In this document: positions 7,839-15,188 of the stretch, in pieces | How positions within the stretch are numbered: position 1 is the stretch's first letter | How the letters are laid out: every line of letters begins with the position of its first letter | From: CAYNLX01 sp964441535 | Lineage (GTDB): Bacteria; Bacillota_I; Bacilli_A; RF39; UBA660 | Length of the DNA stretch: 16,652 nucleotides | Assembly (NCBI GenBank): GCA_964441535.1 | Contig: CAYTXQ010000015.1 | Span: 1 to 16,652, forward strand | Direction of reading: 5' to 3' | Notes under the pieces: generated by a model | The model's input: only the letters and a program-made list of their open reading frames with translations | Databases searched by the model: none | Told to the model about the DNA's origin: nothing | Position numbers and translations under genes: made by a program

Positions 7839-8227
7839 TCGTAATTCCATATACCCAATTGACCTTTTACTTGTTCTTTTTTATCTATTAATTGAACATT
7901 TTCCAATATCCATGCATATCTTCCTACTTCGTATAAACCACAATCATACTCATTTTTATTTTTCTTTATATCTTCAATAAATTTTTCATCCATTAATTTA
8001 CAATCAGTAAGATTACATTTTGCTATTATATATCCATACTTCAGTTCTTTATCTTTTAATAAACCAACTAATCTATTTATTCTTATATCATATAGATTTA
8101 TTTTTCTTAAACTTGCATGAATATATAATTCTCCCCTATAATTTGTTTTCCAAGATCTTGTTTCAATTTTTTTAATTCCTTCTCTCACTAATGAAGCAAA
8201 AGGTTCACTAAGACTTAATACTTTCAT
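7832..8227 (-). CDS. ASCH-domain protein, putative RNA-binding
   Basis: Single-domain ASCH (PUA-like) protein of 131 residues. The hallmark runs from SLSEPFASLV through IKKIETRSWKTNYRGEL to YIHAS (residues 5-39), with the conserved K-ETR-W and YRG blocks; a second conserved stretch, GRYAWILENV, sits at about 103-112, and the protein ends in GQLGIW. The family is predicted to bind RNA; some members (YqfB) are amidohydrolases acting on N4-acetylcytidine and others are nucleases, so no reaction is assigned here. AAGGAG lies 12 bases before the ATG, a rather long spacing. It follows uppP by 55 bases with no clear promoter of its own and is probably co-transcribed with it. The domain call is strong; the function is open. 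Confidence 0.88.
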   Translation of the reverse strand: MKVLSLSEPFASLVREGIKKIETRSWKTNYRGELYIHASLRKINLYDIRINRLVGLLKDKELKYGYIIAKCNLTDCKLMDEKFIEDIKKNKNEYDCGLYEVGRYAWILENVQLIDKKEQVKGQLGIWNYET

Positions 8228-8282
8228 TATTTTCTACTTCTCCTTAAATTTAATTTTTTTTATTATTTTTTAATATAGTAAA

Positions 8283-9098
8283 TTAATTACATAAAAAATA
8301 AATTAAAACTAATATTCCTAATGCTATTCTGTAATATCCAAATACTTTAAAATCATGATTTTTAATATATTTCATTAGAAATTTTATAGCAAATATTGAT
8401 ACTAAAAAAGCTGTTAACATACCAATTAAAAGTATTATTAATTCTGAAGAAGTAAAAAATAAACCAAATTTTAAAATTTTAAGTAAACTTGCTCCAAACA
8501 TAACAGGAATAGCTAAGAAAAAAGTAAATTCTGCTGCTATATTTCTTGATGTACCAATTAATATTGCTCCTAATATTGTAGCACCTGATCTAGATGTTCC
8601 TGGAATAAGTGCTAGTACTTGAAATATACCTATAAATAAAGCAGTTTTATAAGTCAAATCTTTTAAAGTAGTTACTTTAGAAGATTTATTTTTATTATAT
8701 TTTTCTACTATTATAAATAATATACCATATATTATAAGTGTTATTGCAACAACTACATAATTATAGAAAACTTCGTCAATCTTATCATCAAACAATAAAC
8801 CTATTATTGCAGCTGGCATACTTGCAACTAATACTTTCAACCATAATGTTATTATATCTTTTTTTTCTTCTTTAGTTTTGTTTAAAGATAATGGATTTAA
8901 CTTATTAAAATACAATACTACAACAGCCATAATGGCTCCTAATTGTATTACTACTCTAAACATTTCCATAAATTTAGATGAAACATCTAATTTTATAAAC
9001 TGATCTAACAATATCATATGTCCTGTACTACTTATAGGTACCCACTCTGTAATTCCCTCTACTATACCCATAATTATTACTTTAATTAATTCTAACAT
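8283..9098 (-). CDS. uppP: Undecaprenyl-diphosphatase (BacA/UppP)
   Basis: Integral membrane enzyme that dephosphorylates undecaprenyl pyrophosphate, recycling the lipid carrier for peptidoglycan and other wall polymers; extra activity gives bacitracin resistance. The 271 residues have seven or eight hydrophobic segments and both family signatures: EGITEW-PISSTGH at 14-27 (catalytic Glu14 and Glu18, Ser and His27) and PGTSRSG at 166-172 with Arg170. The length is normal for the family. ATG is preceded by a perfect AGGAGG at 5 bases. A possible extended -10 lies just upstream; the ASCH gene follows. Its presence shows that the host builds a cell wall. Confidence 0.97.
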   Translation of the reverse strand: MLELIKVIIMGIVEGITEWVPISSTGHMILLDQFIKLDVSSKFMEMFRVVIQLGAIMAVVVLYFNKLNPLSLNKTKEEKKDIITLWLKVLVASMPAAIIGLLFDDKIDEVFYNYVVVAITLIIYGILFIIVEKYNKNKSSKVTTLKDLTYKTALFIGIFQVLALIPGTSRSGATILGAILIGTSRNIAAEFTFFLAIPVMFGASLLKILKFGLFFTSSELIILLIGMLTAFLVSIFAIKFLMKYIKNHDFKVFGYYRIALGILVLIYFLCN

Positions 9099-9126
9099 AT
9101 TAACCTCCTAATATATTTTCTATTTA

Positions 9127-9135
9127 ATTTTATCA
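9127..9135 (-). promoter_or_regulatory. Possible extended -10 promoter for uppP
   Basis: TGATAAAAT on the minus strand, 28 bases before the uppP ATG. No good -35 box at 16-18 bases. It is proposed because of the long gap from the upstream methyltransferase gene. Confidence 0.4.
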
Positions 9136-9348
9136 CAAATTTAATATGATATGTATAATTAGCATATTTATTTTAAAACTTTTATATATTACAGCATTTG
9201 AAATAATTCCTATAGCAGTAAATTCTTTTTTCCAACAATTAAGAATCATGATAAATCTAGTAAGTCCTACTTCATTATTTTTAATTTGGTCGAATTCGAT
9301 CAAATTAAAATTTTCATTGTTAAACTCTCCAAAGGCTATAACAATCAA
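9133..9348 (-). other. Gap with a weak 71-codon open frame, possible gene remnant
   Basis: The 257 bases between the methyltransferase gene and uppP hold no recognisable gene. One minus-strand frame is open for 71 codons from a TTG eight bases after the methyltransferase stop, but no ribosome site precedes it. Residues around 40-60 (KEFTAIGIISNAV then KIN) resemble the neighbouring methyltransferase at 279-301 (KEVTGVEIIPNAI then KIN). At DNA level the two share an AATTGTTG block and an AAAAGAA block in the same order, with roughly two thirds identity over 46 bases after that second block starts. This may be a decayed partial copy; chance similarity in such AT-rich DNA cannot be excluded. I do not claim an expressed protein. 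Confidence 0.3.
9279..9310. repeat. 32-base inverted repeat
   Basis: TTTTAATTTG and CAAATTAAAA pair perfectly over 10 bases; inside them, after one A/C mismatch, TCG/CGA pair around an AATT loop. On the minus strand no T run follows, so it is not a terminator for that strand. It could be an operator, a processing site, or a plus-strand terminator (TTTT follows on that strand). Confidence 0.6.
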
Positions 9349-9355
9349 ATAATTC

Positions 9356-10555
9356 TTATTTTCTATTAAGTATCAAAATACTTTCAATATGATATGTATA
9401 GGAAAACATATCTAATAAATATATTTTTTCTATTTTATAATCATTAGTTAATAACTTTAAATCTCTAGATATTGTCATAGGATCACAAGACATATATATT
9501 ATGTTTTTAGGGTTTTTATCTAAAATATAATTAATTACTTCTTTATCTAAACCTTCTCTTGGAGGATCAATTATTAAAGTATCATAATCTATATTAATTT
9601 TATCCTTTACTTTATTTATATCTCCCAATATAAATTTTATATTATTACTTTTATTGATTTTAGCATTAATTAAAGCATCTTTTATAGCATTAGGTATTAT
9701 TTCTACTCCTGTTACTTCTTTTACTTTTTTACTTGCAACAATTCCTAAAGTACCTACACCACAATATAGATCTAATACACTATTATCCTTATTAATATTA
9801 TCAGATATAACATCAAACACTTTAGATGTTATATTACTATTTATTTGAAAAAAAGAATTATAACTTACTTTAAAAAATAAATTATTTATTTTTTCCATAA
9901 AGTTATCTTCTCCATAAATAATTTTATTGTTTAAAAGTAAACCTACTAATTTTATATCTGAAAAATAATCAATATTAAAAACATTCTTATCTTTAGTAAT
10001 AACACTAATTAATATTTCATCATTGTAATTACTTCTTATAACTACTGAACCATTTTTTATTTTCAATTTATTTAGACACTTTATTACATTGTTTATACTT
10101 TCTTTTGCTATTAAACATTCTTTAATATTAACTATATTATGAGAAGATGTTTCATAAAATCCAAAATTATAATCTTTTATTTTAATAGATATTTTATTTC
10201 TATAATTAAAAGGACTGGTATTTTCTATAACTTCAATATTTAAATTTTCTATTCCAGCATACTTGGATAATATTTCTTTTAATTTATTCTTTTTATATTC
10301 CAAAGTATCTAGATAAGTCATATGAAGAAGACTACAACCTCCACATATATTAAAATAAGGACATTTAGATATAACTCTTTTAGGACTTTTCTTAATATAA
10401 TCAATAACTGAACCTTCCATATATTTATTCGATTCTTTGATTATTTTAATATCCACTTCTTCATCTTTCAAAGCATTAGGTATAAAAATAATTTTATTAT
10501 TATAGTGAGCTATACCTCTACCTTGATGATCTAATTTTTCTATTTTAACTTTCAT
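9356..10555 (-). CDS. rlmCD: 23S rRNA (uracil-5)-methyltransferase, RlmCD/TrmA family
   Basis: SAM-dependent enzyme making 5-methyluridine in RNA; in Bacillota the usual member, RlmCD, modifies two 23S rRNA sites (U747 and U1939). It has 399 residues. An N-terminal TRAM domain (about 1-55) is followed by [4Fe-4S] ligands C65, C71, C74 (CPYFNICGGC) and C147, the SAM-binding DLYCGVGTLG (262-271), IIDPPREG (328-335), catalytic nucleophile C357 in MSCDP, and the terminal HIE general-base motif (389-391). ATG follows GGAG at 6 bases; the gene overlaps the end of miaB by 11 bases, so translation is probably coupled. The tRNA methyltransferase TrmA is less likely because of the TRAM domain and Fe-S cysteines. 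Exact target sites cannot be read from sequence. Confidence 0.92.
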   Translation of the reverse strand: MKVKIEKLDHQGRGIAHYNNKIIFIPNALKDEEVDIKIIKESNKYMEGSVIDYIKKSPKRVISKCPYFNICGGCSLLHMTYLDTLEYKKNKLKEILSKYAGIENLNIEVIENTSPFNYRNKISIKIKDYNFGFYETSSHNIVNIKECLIAKESINNVIKCLNKLKIKNGSVVIRSNYNDEILISVITKDKNVFNIDYFSDIKLVGLLLNNKIIYGEDNFMEKINNLFFKVSYNSFFQINSNITSKVFDVISDNINKDNSVLDLYCGVGTLGIVASKKVKEVTGVEIIPNAIKDALINAKINKSNNIKFILGDINKVKDKINIDYDTLIIDPPREGLDKEVINYILDKNPKNIIYMSCDPMTISRDLKLLTNDYKIEKIYLLDMFSYTYHIESILILNRK

Positions 10556-11951
10556 CTATTTCTCCATCTAAACTAAAACTTTTAGCATTAATTATTTTAA
10601 TATTTAATATTTTACCTATTAAATTTTTATTTCCACTAAAATTAACTAATTTCATAGTATCAGTATAACCATATAGTTTACTACTATCTTTTTCACTAAT
10701 TCCCTGTACTAATACTTTCACAGTTTTATTTAGTAATTTTTTATTATTTTCCAAATAATAGTAATTCACTCTTTTATTTAATCTTTGTAATCTATTGTTT
10801 TTTTCTTCCAAAGATACATTATCTTCCATTTTGGCTGCTGGAGTATTCTCTCTAGAAGAAAATATAAATGTATACGCTCCATCAAATTTACATTCTTCTA
10901 CAATATTTAAGGTTTCTTCAAAATATTCTTCAGTTTCAGAAGGAAATCCTACTATTATATCAGTAGTAATTGATACATTTGGAATTTTCTTTTTAATCTT
11001 ATTAAATAATGTTATATATTCTTCTTTAGTATAACGTCTTCCCATTAATTTTAATATCTTATTGCTTCCTGATTGAATTGGTAAATGTATATAAGGCATT
11101 ATATTATCATATTCACTTATAACATTAATCATTTTATCAGAAAAATCCCAAGGATGAGATGTAACAAATCTTATTCTTTCTATACCAGTTTTACTTACTA
11201 ATTTTAATAAATCAGCAAAATCTTTTTCATTATCTAAATCTTTTCCATAAGCATTAACATTCTGACCTAATAATGTTACTTCTTTATAACCTTTTTTTAC
11301 TAAATCTTCAATTTCATTGATTATATCTATACTTTTTCTACTTCTTTGAGCCCCTCTTGTATATGGAACTATACAATAAGTACAAAATTTATCACAGCCA
11401 TACATTATATTAATCCATGCTGTAATATTAGAATCTCTTTTATAAGGAATATTCTCATATACATTTCCATTAATACTATAAACATTTATATCTGTTGTTT
11501 CTTTTCTATTTATTAACATATTAGTAAATTCATGCATATTATGAGTACCAAAAACAATATCAATATATTTATGTTTTGACATTATTTCTTTTACAACACT
11601 TTCTTCTTGAGCCATACATCCACATAATGCAATTATAAGATCTTTTTTAATATTCTTTAAATGTTTACATCTACCTAAAAATCCTATAACCTTATCATGA
11701 GCATTTTCTCTTATAGCACATGTATTTAGAATAATTAAATCACTGTCATTAAAATTCTCTGTTTGGGTAAATCCTAAAGATTCTACTAAAGCACATATAT
11801 TTTCAGAATCATGAACATTCATTTGACATCCATAAGTTCTTATATAATACTTTTTATTTTCATATAAATTACATTGGTTATTTTCTAAATAAACATATTC
11901 TGTTTTAGAATTATTTCTTCTTTTAGCCTCTAACATATCTGGAAAATTCAT
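10545..11951 (-). CDS. miaB: tRNA-2-methylthio-N6-dimethylallyladenosine synthase MiaB
   Basis: Radical-SAM enzyme that adds a methylthio group to i6A37 of tRNAs reading codons that begin with U, improving decoding. It has 468 residues. The N-terminal UPF0004 domain carries cluster ligands C42 (YGCQMN), C78 (NTCAIR) and C112 (GCMAQ). The radical-SAM CxxxCxxC is C186, C190, C193 (CDKFCTYC). A C-terminal TRAM domain occupies about residues 395-465. The YGCQMN and CIVPYTRG blocks favour MiaB over MtaB or RimO. It is first in its unit, 22 bases after an extended -10, with a modest AAGTGG ribosome site. It needs two Fe-S clusters, and a SUF operon lies close by. The complete family domain set is present. 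Confidence 0.96.
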   Translation of the reverse strand: MNFPDMLEAKRRNNSKTEYVYLENNQCNLYENKKYYIRTYGCQMNVHDSENICALVESLGFTQTENFNDSDLIILNTCAIRENAHDKVIGFLGRCKHLKNIKKDLIIALCGCMAQEESVVKEIMSKHKYIDIVFGTHNMHEFTNMLINRKETTDINVYSINGNVYENIPYKRDSNITAWINIMYGCDKFCTYCIVPYTRGAQRSRKSIDIINEIEDLVKKGYKEVTLLGQNVNAYGKDLDNEKDFADLLKLVSKTGIERIRFVTSHPWDFSDKMINVISEYDNIMPYIHLPIQSGSNKILKLMGRRYTKEEYITLFNKIKKKIPNVSITTDIIVGFPSETEEYFEETLNIVEECKFDGAYTFIFSSRENTPAAKMEDNVSLEEKNNRLQRLNKRVNYYYLENNKKLLNKTVKVLVQGISEKDSSKLYGYTDTMKLVNFSGNKNLIGKILNIKIINAKSFSLDGEIDES

Positions 11952-11972
11952 ATTACCACTTCCACATAAGAA

Positions 11973-11981
11973 ATTATATCA
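11973..11981 (-). promoter_or_regulatory. Extended -10 promoter for miaB
   Basis: TGATATAAT on the minus strand, 21 bases before the miaB ATG. The only -35 candidates (CTGAAG, TGAAGT) lie inside the serS terminator stem, so terminator and promoter overlap. Confidence 0.65.
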
Positions 11982-11990
11982 TAAAAATTT

Positions 11991-12016
11991 AAAAAACTTC
12001 AGAATTTCTGAAGTTT
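11991..12016 (-). terminator. Intrinsic terminator of serS
   Basis: Perfect inverted repeat AAACTTCAG / CTGAAGTTT with a 5-base loop, followed by six T on the minus strand. The T-rich flank on the other side could let it work in both directions. It overlaps the last two bases of the serS stop codon. Confidence 0.88.
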
Positions 12017-13301
12017 ATTTTTTTAATTCTATCTTTTCTAATCCACCCATATATGGTCTTAAAGCAATAGGTATATTTACACTTCCATCTTCATTAGTAT
12101 TGTTTTCTAGAAATGCTATTAAACCTCTAGGAGATGCTATTACTGTATTATTTAAAGTTGTTACATAATAATTTTCTTTTTCTCCTTTGGCTCTTATACT
12201 TAATCTTCTTGCTTGAGCTTCTCCTAAAGTAGAACAAGATCCTACTTCAAAATATTTTTGTTGTCTAGGACTCCACGCCTCTACATCGCATGATTTAACT
12301 TTTAAATCTGCTAAATCTCCACTACAGCATTCTAAAGTTCTTACAGGAATATCTAAACTTCTAAAGAAATCTACTGTTAATTTCCACATTTTATTATACC
12401 AATCCATTGTTTCTTCAGGTTTACATATTACAATCATTTCCTGTTTTTCAAATTGATGTACTCTATATAAACCTCTTTCTTCAAGCCCATGAGCTCCTAC
12501 TTCTTTTCTAAAACATGGAGAATATGAAGTTAAAGTAATAGGTAATTCACTTTCTTTTATTAATTGATCTTTAAATTTACCTATCATAGAGTGTTCACTA
12601 GTTCCTATTAAATATAGATCTTCTCCTTCAATCTTATACATCATAGCATCCATTTCAGCAAAAGACATAACACCAGTCACTACATCACTTCTAATCATAA
12701 ATGGAGGTACGCAGTAAGTAAATCCATTATTAATCATATAATCTCTAGCATAAGAAATCATTGCTGAATGAAGTCTTGCAATACTCCCCATAAGATAATA
12801 AAAACCATTACCACTTGTTCTTCCAGCACTTTCTTTATCTAATCCATTAAAACTTTCACAAATATCTGCATGATAAGGAATTTCATAATTAGGTACTACC
12901 GGTTCACCAAATTTTTGTATTTCTACATTTTCACTATCATCTTTTCCTAAAGGAACTGAAGAATCTATAATTTGAGGAATCTTCATCATTATTTCTTTAA
13001 TTTTTTTATTTGTTTCTACTTCTTTTTCTTCCAAAGATAAAATCTCTTCATTCATCTTTGAAATTTTATTTTTTAATTCATCTACTTCATCATTTTTTCC
13101 TTCACGAATTAAAGAACCTATTTCACTACTTAAGTTATTCTTTTCATTTCTTAGATTATCTGCTTTAGTTTTAAACTCACGAAAAGAAATATCTAGTTCA
13201 TAAACTTCATCTACTAAAGGTAATTTTTGATCTTGAAATTTCTTCTTAATATTTTCCTTAACCATTTCTTTATTATTTCTTATTAAATTAATATCAATCA
13301 T
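12015..13301 (-). CDS. serS: Seryl-tRNA synthetase
   Basis: Charges tRNA-Ser (and tRNA-Sec where present) with serine. It has 428 residues, the normal bacterial length. The N-terminal tRNA-binding arm is a long coiled coil at about 30-108. The class II core has GTSEHSM (233-239), motif 2 FRKE (264-267) leading to GLYRVHQFEKQEM, and motif 3 around PRGLIAFLEN (391-400) with Arg392. The segment after motif 2 reads EVGAHGLEERG, where common bacterial SerRS have EAGSAGRDTRG, marking a less usual SerRS subgroup. ATG is preceded by AAGGGTG at 5 bases. It stands alone between a Ser T-box with specifier TCT and a strong terminator, so it is controlled by charging of tRNA-Ser. Confidence 0.97.
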   Translation of the reverse strand: MIDINLIRNNKEMVKENIKKKFQDQKLPLVDEVYELDISFREFKTKADNLRNEKNNLSSEIGSLIREGKNDEVDELKNKISKMNEEILSLEEKEVETNKKIKEIMMKIPQIIDSSVPLGKDDSENVEIQKFGEPVVPNYEIPYHADICESFNGLDKESAGRTSGNGFYYLMGSIARLHSAMISYARDYMINNGFTYCVPPFMIRSDVVTGVMSFAEMDAMMYKIEGEDLYLIGTSEHSMIGKFKDQLIKESELPITLTSYSPCFRKEVGAHGLEERGLYRVHQFEKQEMIVICKPEETMDWYNKMWKLTVDFFRSLDIPVRTLECCSGDLADLKVKSCDVEAWSPRQQKYFEVGSCSTLGEAQARRLSIRAKGEKENYYVTTLNNTVIASPRGLIAFLENNTNEDGSVNIPIALRPYMGGLEKIELKK

Positions 13302-13321
13302 ATTAACACCCTTTCTTTAAT

Positions 13322-13358
13322 AAAAAACCACATAATTGCCAAGGAGCAATGTATGCGG
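13322..13358 (-). terminator. T-box intrinsic terminator (Ser leader)
   Basis: CCGCATACATTGC pairs with GCAATTATGTGG over 12 pairs with one bulged base, followed by six T. The 5' arm overlaps the T-box element. Confidence 0.9.
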
Positions 13359-13516
13359 TACCATCCTATTTTTATCTTAATTATTATAACGGATTTATCC
13401 GGTAGTTATTGACTACTCTAGAAAGTAGATTCATAAATATTTAATATTAGTTTTCACCAAACACTAACTCTCTTGGAATTAAAATATTTATTACTAATCT
13501 TTCATAATTGATTTAT
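13322..13516 (-). promoter_or_regulatory. T-box riboswitch, serine type (specifier UCU)
   Basis: Leader sensing uncharged tRNA-Ser before serS. T-box AGGATGGTACCGC at 13355-13367; specifier TCT at 13427-13429, followed by ACTTTC as in the Thr leader. The distal stem I loop has TTGGTG. The CGGA-TAAA-TCCG hairpin and the next 14 bases (TTATAATAATTAAG) match the Thr leader with one covarying pair. The 5' limit is inferred from the promoter. Confidence 0.93.
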
Positions 13517-13522
13517 ATATTA

Positions 13523-13551
13523 ATTCTATCACTATTATTTCTATTTTTCAA
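13523..13551 (-). promoter_or_regulatory. Promoter of serS
   Basis: Minus-strand TTGAAA (13546-13551), 17-base spacer, TAGAAT (13523-13528) with TG one base upstream. The -35 lies inside the last codons of sufU, whose stop is at 13541. Confidence 0.72.
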
Positions 13552-13978
13552 TTGTTTTATTACTCATTAAAACTTTTTTAATTCCATCCCATGGTAATAA
13601 AGCACATCTTTTTCTATTTTGTTGCTTATAAATTTCATCATATACATTAGCATTATTAAGTTTATTACTATTGTATTCTTTTTCTTCTATCATATTTTGA
13701 AAATTATTAATAATATCCAACGCTTCTTTAGTAGACTTACCTATTAATTCTTGTATCATTATTGAAGTTGATGAAGTCGATATAGCACATGCTTCACCTA
13801 CAAATTTAATATCTTTTATTACATAATCTTTTATTAAAATATATAAATCTATATTATCAATACAAGAAACATTATTAGAATTTATTTTTATATAATCTTC
13901 AATATTTTCTGGTAATTCTTTATTATATGGATTTAAATAATTATCCATAATAATTTCTTTTTTTAATTCAGTATCCAC
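13541..13978 (-). CDS. sufU: SufU-type zinc-dependent sulfur acceptor
   Basis: IscU-fold protein of the Bacillota SUF system that takes sulfur from the SufS persulfide and passes it on for cluster assembly. It has 145 residues. Zinc/active-site residues are present: C39 and D41 (SCID, where most homologues have TCGD), C64 (GEACAIS) and C125 (KRCALLPW). The N-terminus ELKKEIIMDNYLNP aligns with the family's usual opening, which supports the GTG start; the next Met, at residue 11, would cut this off. GTG shares its G with the sufS TAG stop (TAGTG), and AAGGA lies about 8 bases before it inside sufS. It is the last gene of the operon; sufB, which commonly follows sufU, is not there, and the serS promoter begins inside its 3' end. 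Confidence 0.92.
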   Translation of the reverse strand: MDTELKKEIIMDNYLNPYNKELPENIEDYIKINSNNVSCIDNIDLYILIKDYVIKDIKFVGEACAISTSSTSIMIQELIGKSTKEALDIINNFQNMIEEKEYNSNKLNNANVYDEIYKQQNRKRCALLPWDGIKKVLMSNKTIEK

Positions 13979-15177
13979 TATAACATTCCTTTTAATATTT
14001 TATTTTTATCACTTAATAATTCTATCAAATTATCAATTTCATCAAATGTATTATAAAAATATAAACTAATTCTTACTGTATTAGTAACACCTATTTCATT
14101 TTTTAATATTTTAGCACAATGATTACCTGCTCTTACACATATTTTATATTTATTTAAATAACAAGCTACATCTTGACTAAAAATACCATCAACATTAAAT
14201 GCTACTATTCCAGTATCACTATTTATATTAATTATATCAATATGAGGGATTTTAATTAATTTATCTATTAAGTATTCTCTTAATTCTCTTTCTTTTTTAG
14301 TAATATTATTTATACCTATTTTATTTATATAATTAATAGCCTCTCCTAAACCTATAACACCTGCTATATTAGGAGTACCTGCTTCTAATCTATTAGGTAA
14401 ATCTTTTAATTTTATTTGAAGTTCATTATCAAAAGAATCATTCATTCCTCCACCTAAATTAATTGGCTCTAACTCTTCTAACAACTCTAGTTTACCATAT
14501 AATACTCCTACCCCTGTAGGGCCACACATTTTATGAGCACTAAAAACTAAAAAGTCACAATCTAGATCTTGAACATCTACTTTCATATGAGGAACACTTT
14601 GAGCCGCATCCACTACTACAAATATATTATTAGCGTGAGCAAATTCACATATATCTTTTATAGGTCTTATATCTCCTAAGACATTTGTTACCTGTGCCAA
14701 ACTTATTAATTTAGTTTTAGGAGTTACTAAACTTTTTATACTATCTAAAGTAACATGATAGTTATTATCTAACTCTATATATTTAAGAACACAACCATTA
14801 GAATTTGCTAATCTATACCAAGGTAATACATTTGAAGCATGTTCGCTTCTAGTAATAATTATTTCATCTCCAGGTTCCAATATATTCTTAAAAAAACCTG
14901 TAGCTATCATATTTAAAGATTCAGTAGCACCACTAGTAAAAATTATGCTTTCAAAAGATTCAGCATTTATAAAATTCTTCACTATATTTCTTACTCCTTC
15001 ATATTCTAAATCAACTTTATAAGAAATATCATAATCTCCTCTATGAGCATTTGCTGAATATATTTCGTAATATTCATTCATTTTATCTAAAACGCATTGA
15101 GGTTTAAATGTGGTAGCACCATTGTCGAAATATATTAAACCTTGATCTAACATAGGAAAATCTTCTCTTATGTTCAT
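13978..15177 (-). CDS. sufS: SufS cysteine desulfurase
   Basis: PLP enzyme that removes sulfur from cysteine, giving alanine and an enzyme persulfide for Fe-S assembly. It has 399 residues, fold type I, class II desulfurase. PLP lysine K216 (FSAHKMCGP), D190 (VVDAAQS), the PLP-stacking H113 (RSEHASN) and the catalytic C354 in RAGNHCA are all present. ATG is preceded by a perfect AGGAGGTGAT; the first bases of this site overlap the TAG stop of the sufD-like gene. It runs directly into sufU. All catalytic elements are present and the length is normal. Confidence 0.97.
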   Translation of the reverse strand: MNIREDFPMLDQGLIYFDNGATTFKPQCVLDKMNEYYEIYSANAHRGDYDISYKVDLEYEGVRNIVKNFINAESFESIIFTSGATESLNMIATGFFKNILEPGDEIIITRSEHASNVLPWYRLANSNGCVLKYIELDNNYHVTLDSIKSLVTPKTKLISLAQVTNVLGDIRPIKDICEFAHANNIFVVVDAAQSVPHMKVDVQDLDCDFLVFSAHKMCGPTGVGVLYGKLELLEELEPINLGGGMNDSFDNELQIKLKDLPNRLEAGTPNIAGVIGLGEAINYINKIGINNITKKERELREYLIDKLIKIPHIDIININSDTGIVAFNVDGIFSQDVACYLNKYKICVRAGNHCAKILKNEIGVTNTVRISLYFYNTFDEIDNLIELLSDKNKILKGML

Positions 15178-15188
15178 ATTATCACCTC

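Noticed and set aside
9310..9331. Five-codon frame ATG AAA ATT TTA ATT TGA with GGAGAG 7 bases upstream, as a possible leader peptide
   Set aside because: Too short to support, and no attenuator structure on that strand follows it.
9146..9352. Plus-strand open frame of 68 codons in the gap before uppP
   Set aside because: No ribosome site, lies wholly opposite the minus-strand transcript, and has no recognisable motif; open frames of this size are expected in AT-rich DNA.
13976..13980. Frameshift or fusion between sufS and sufU at TAGTG
   Set aside because: Both proteins are complete with all active-site residues; this is an ordinary stop-start overlap.
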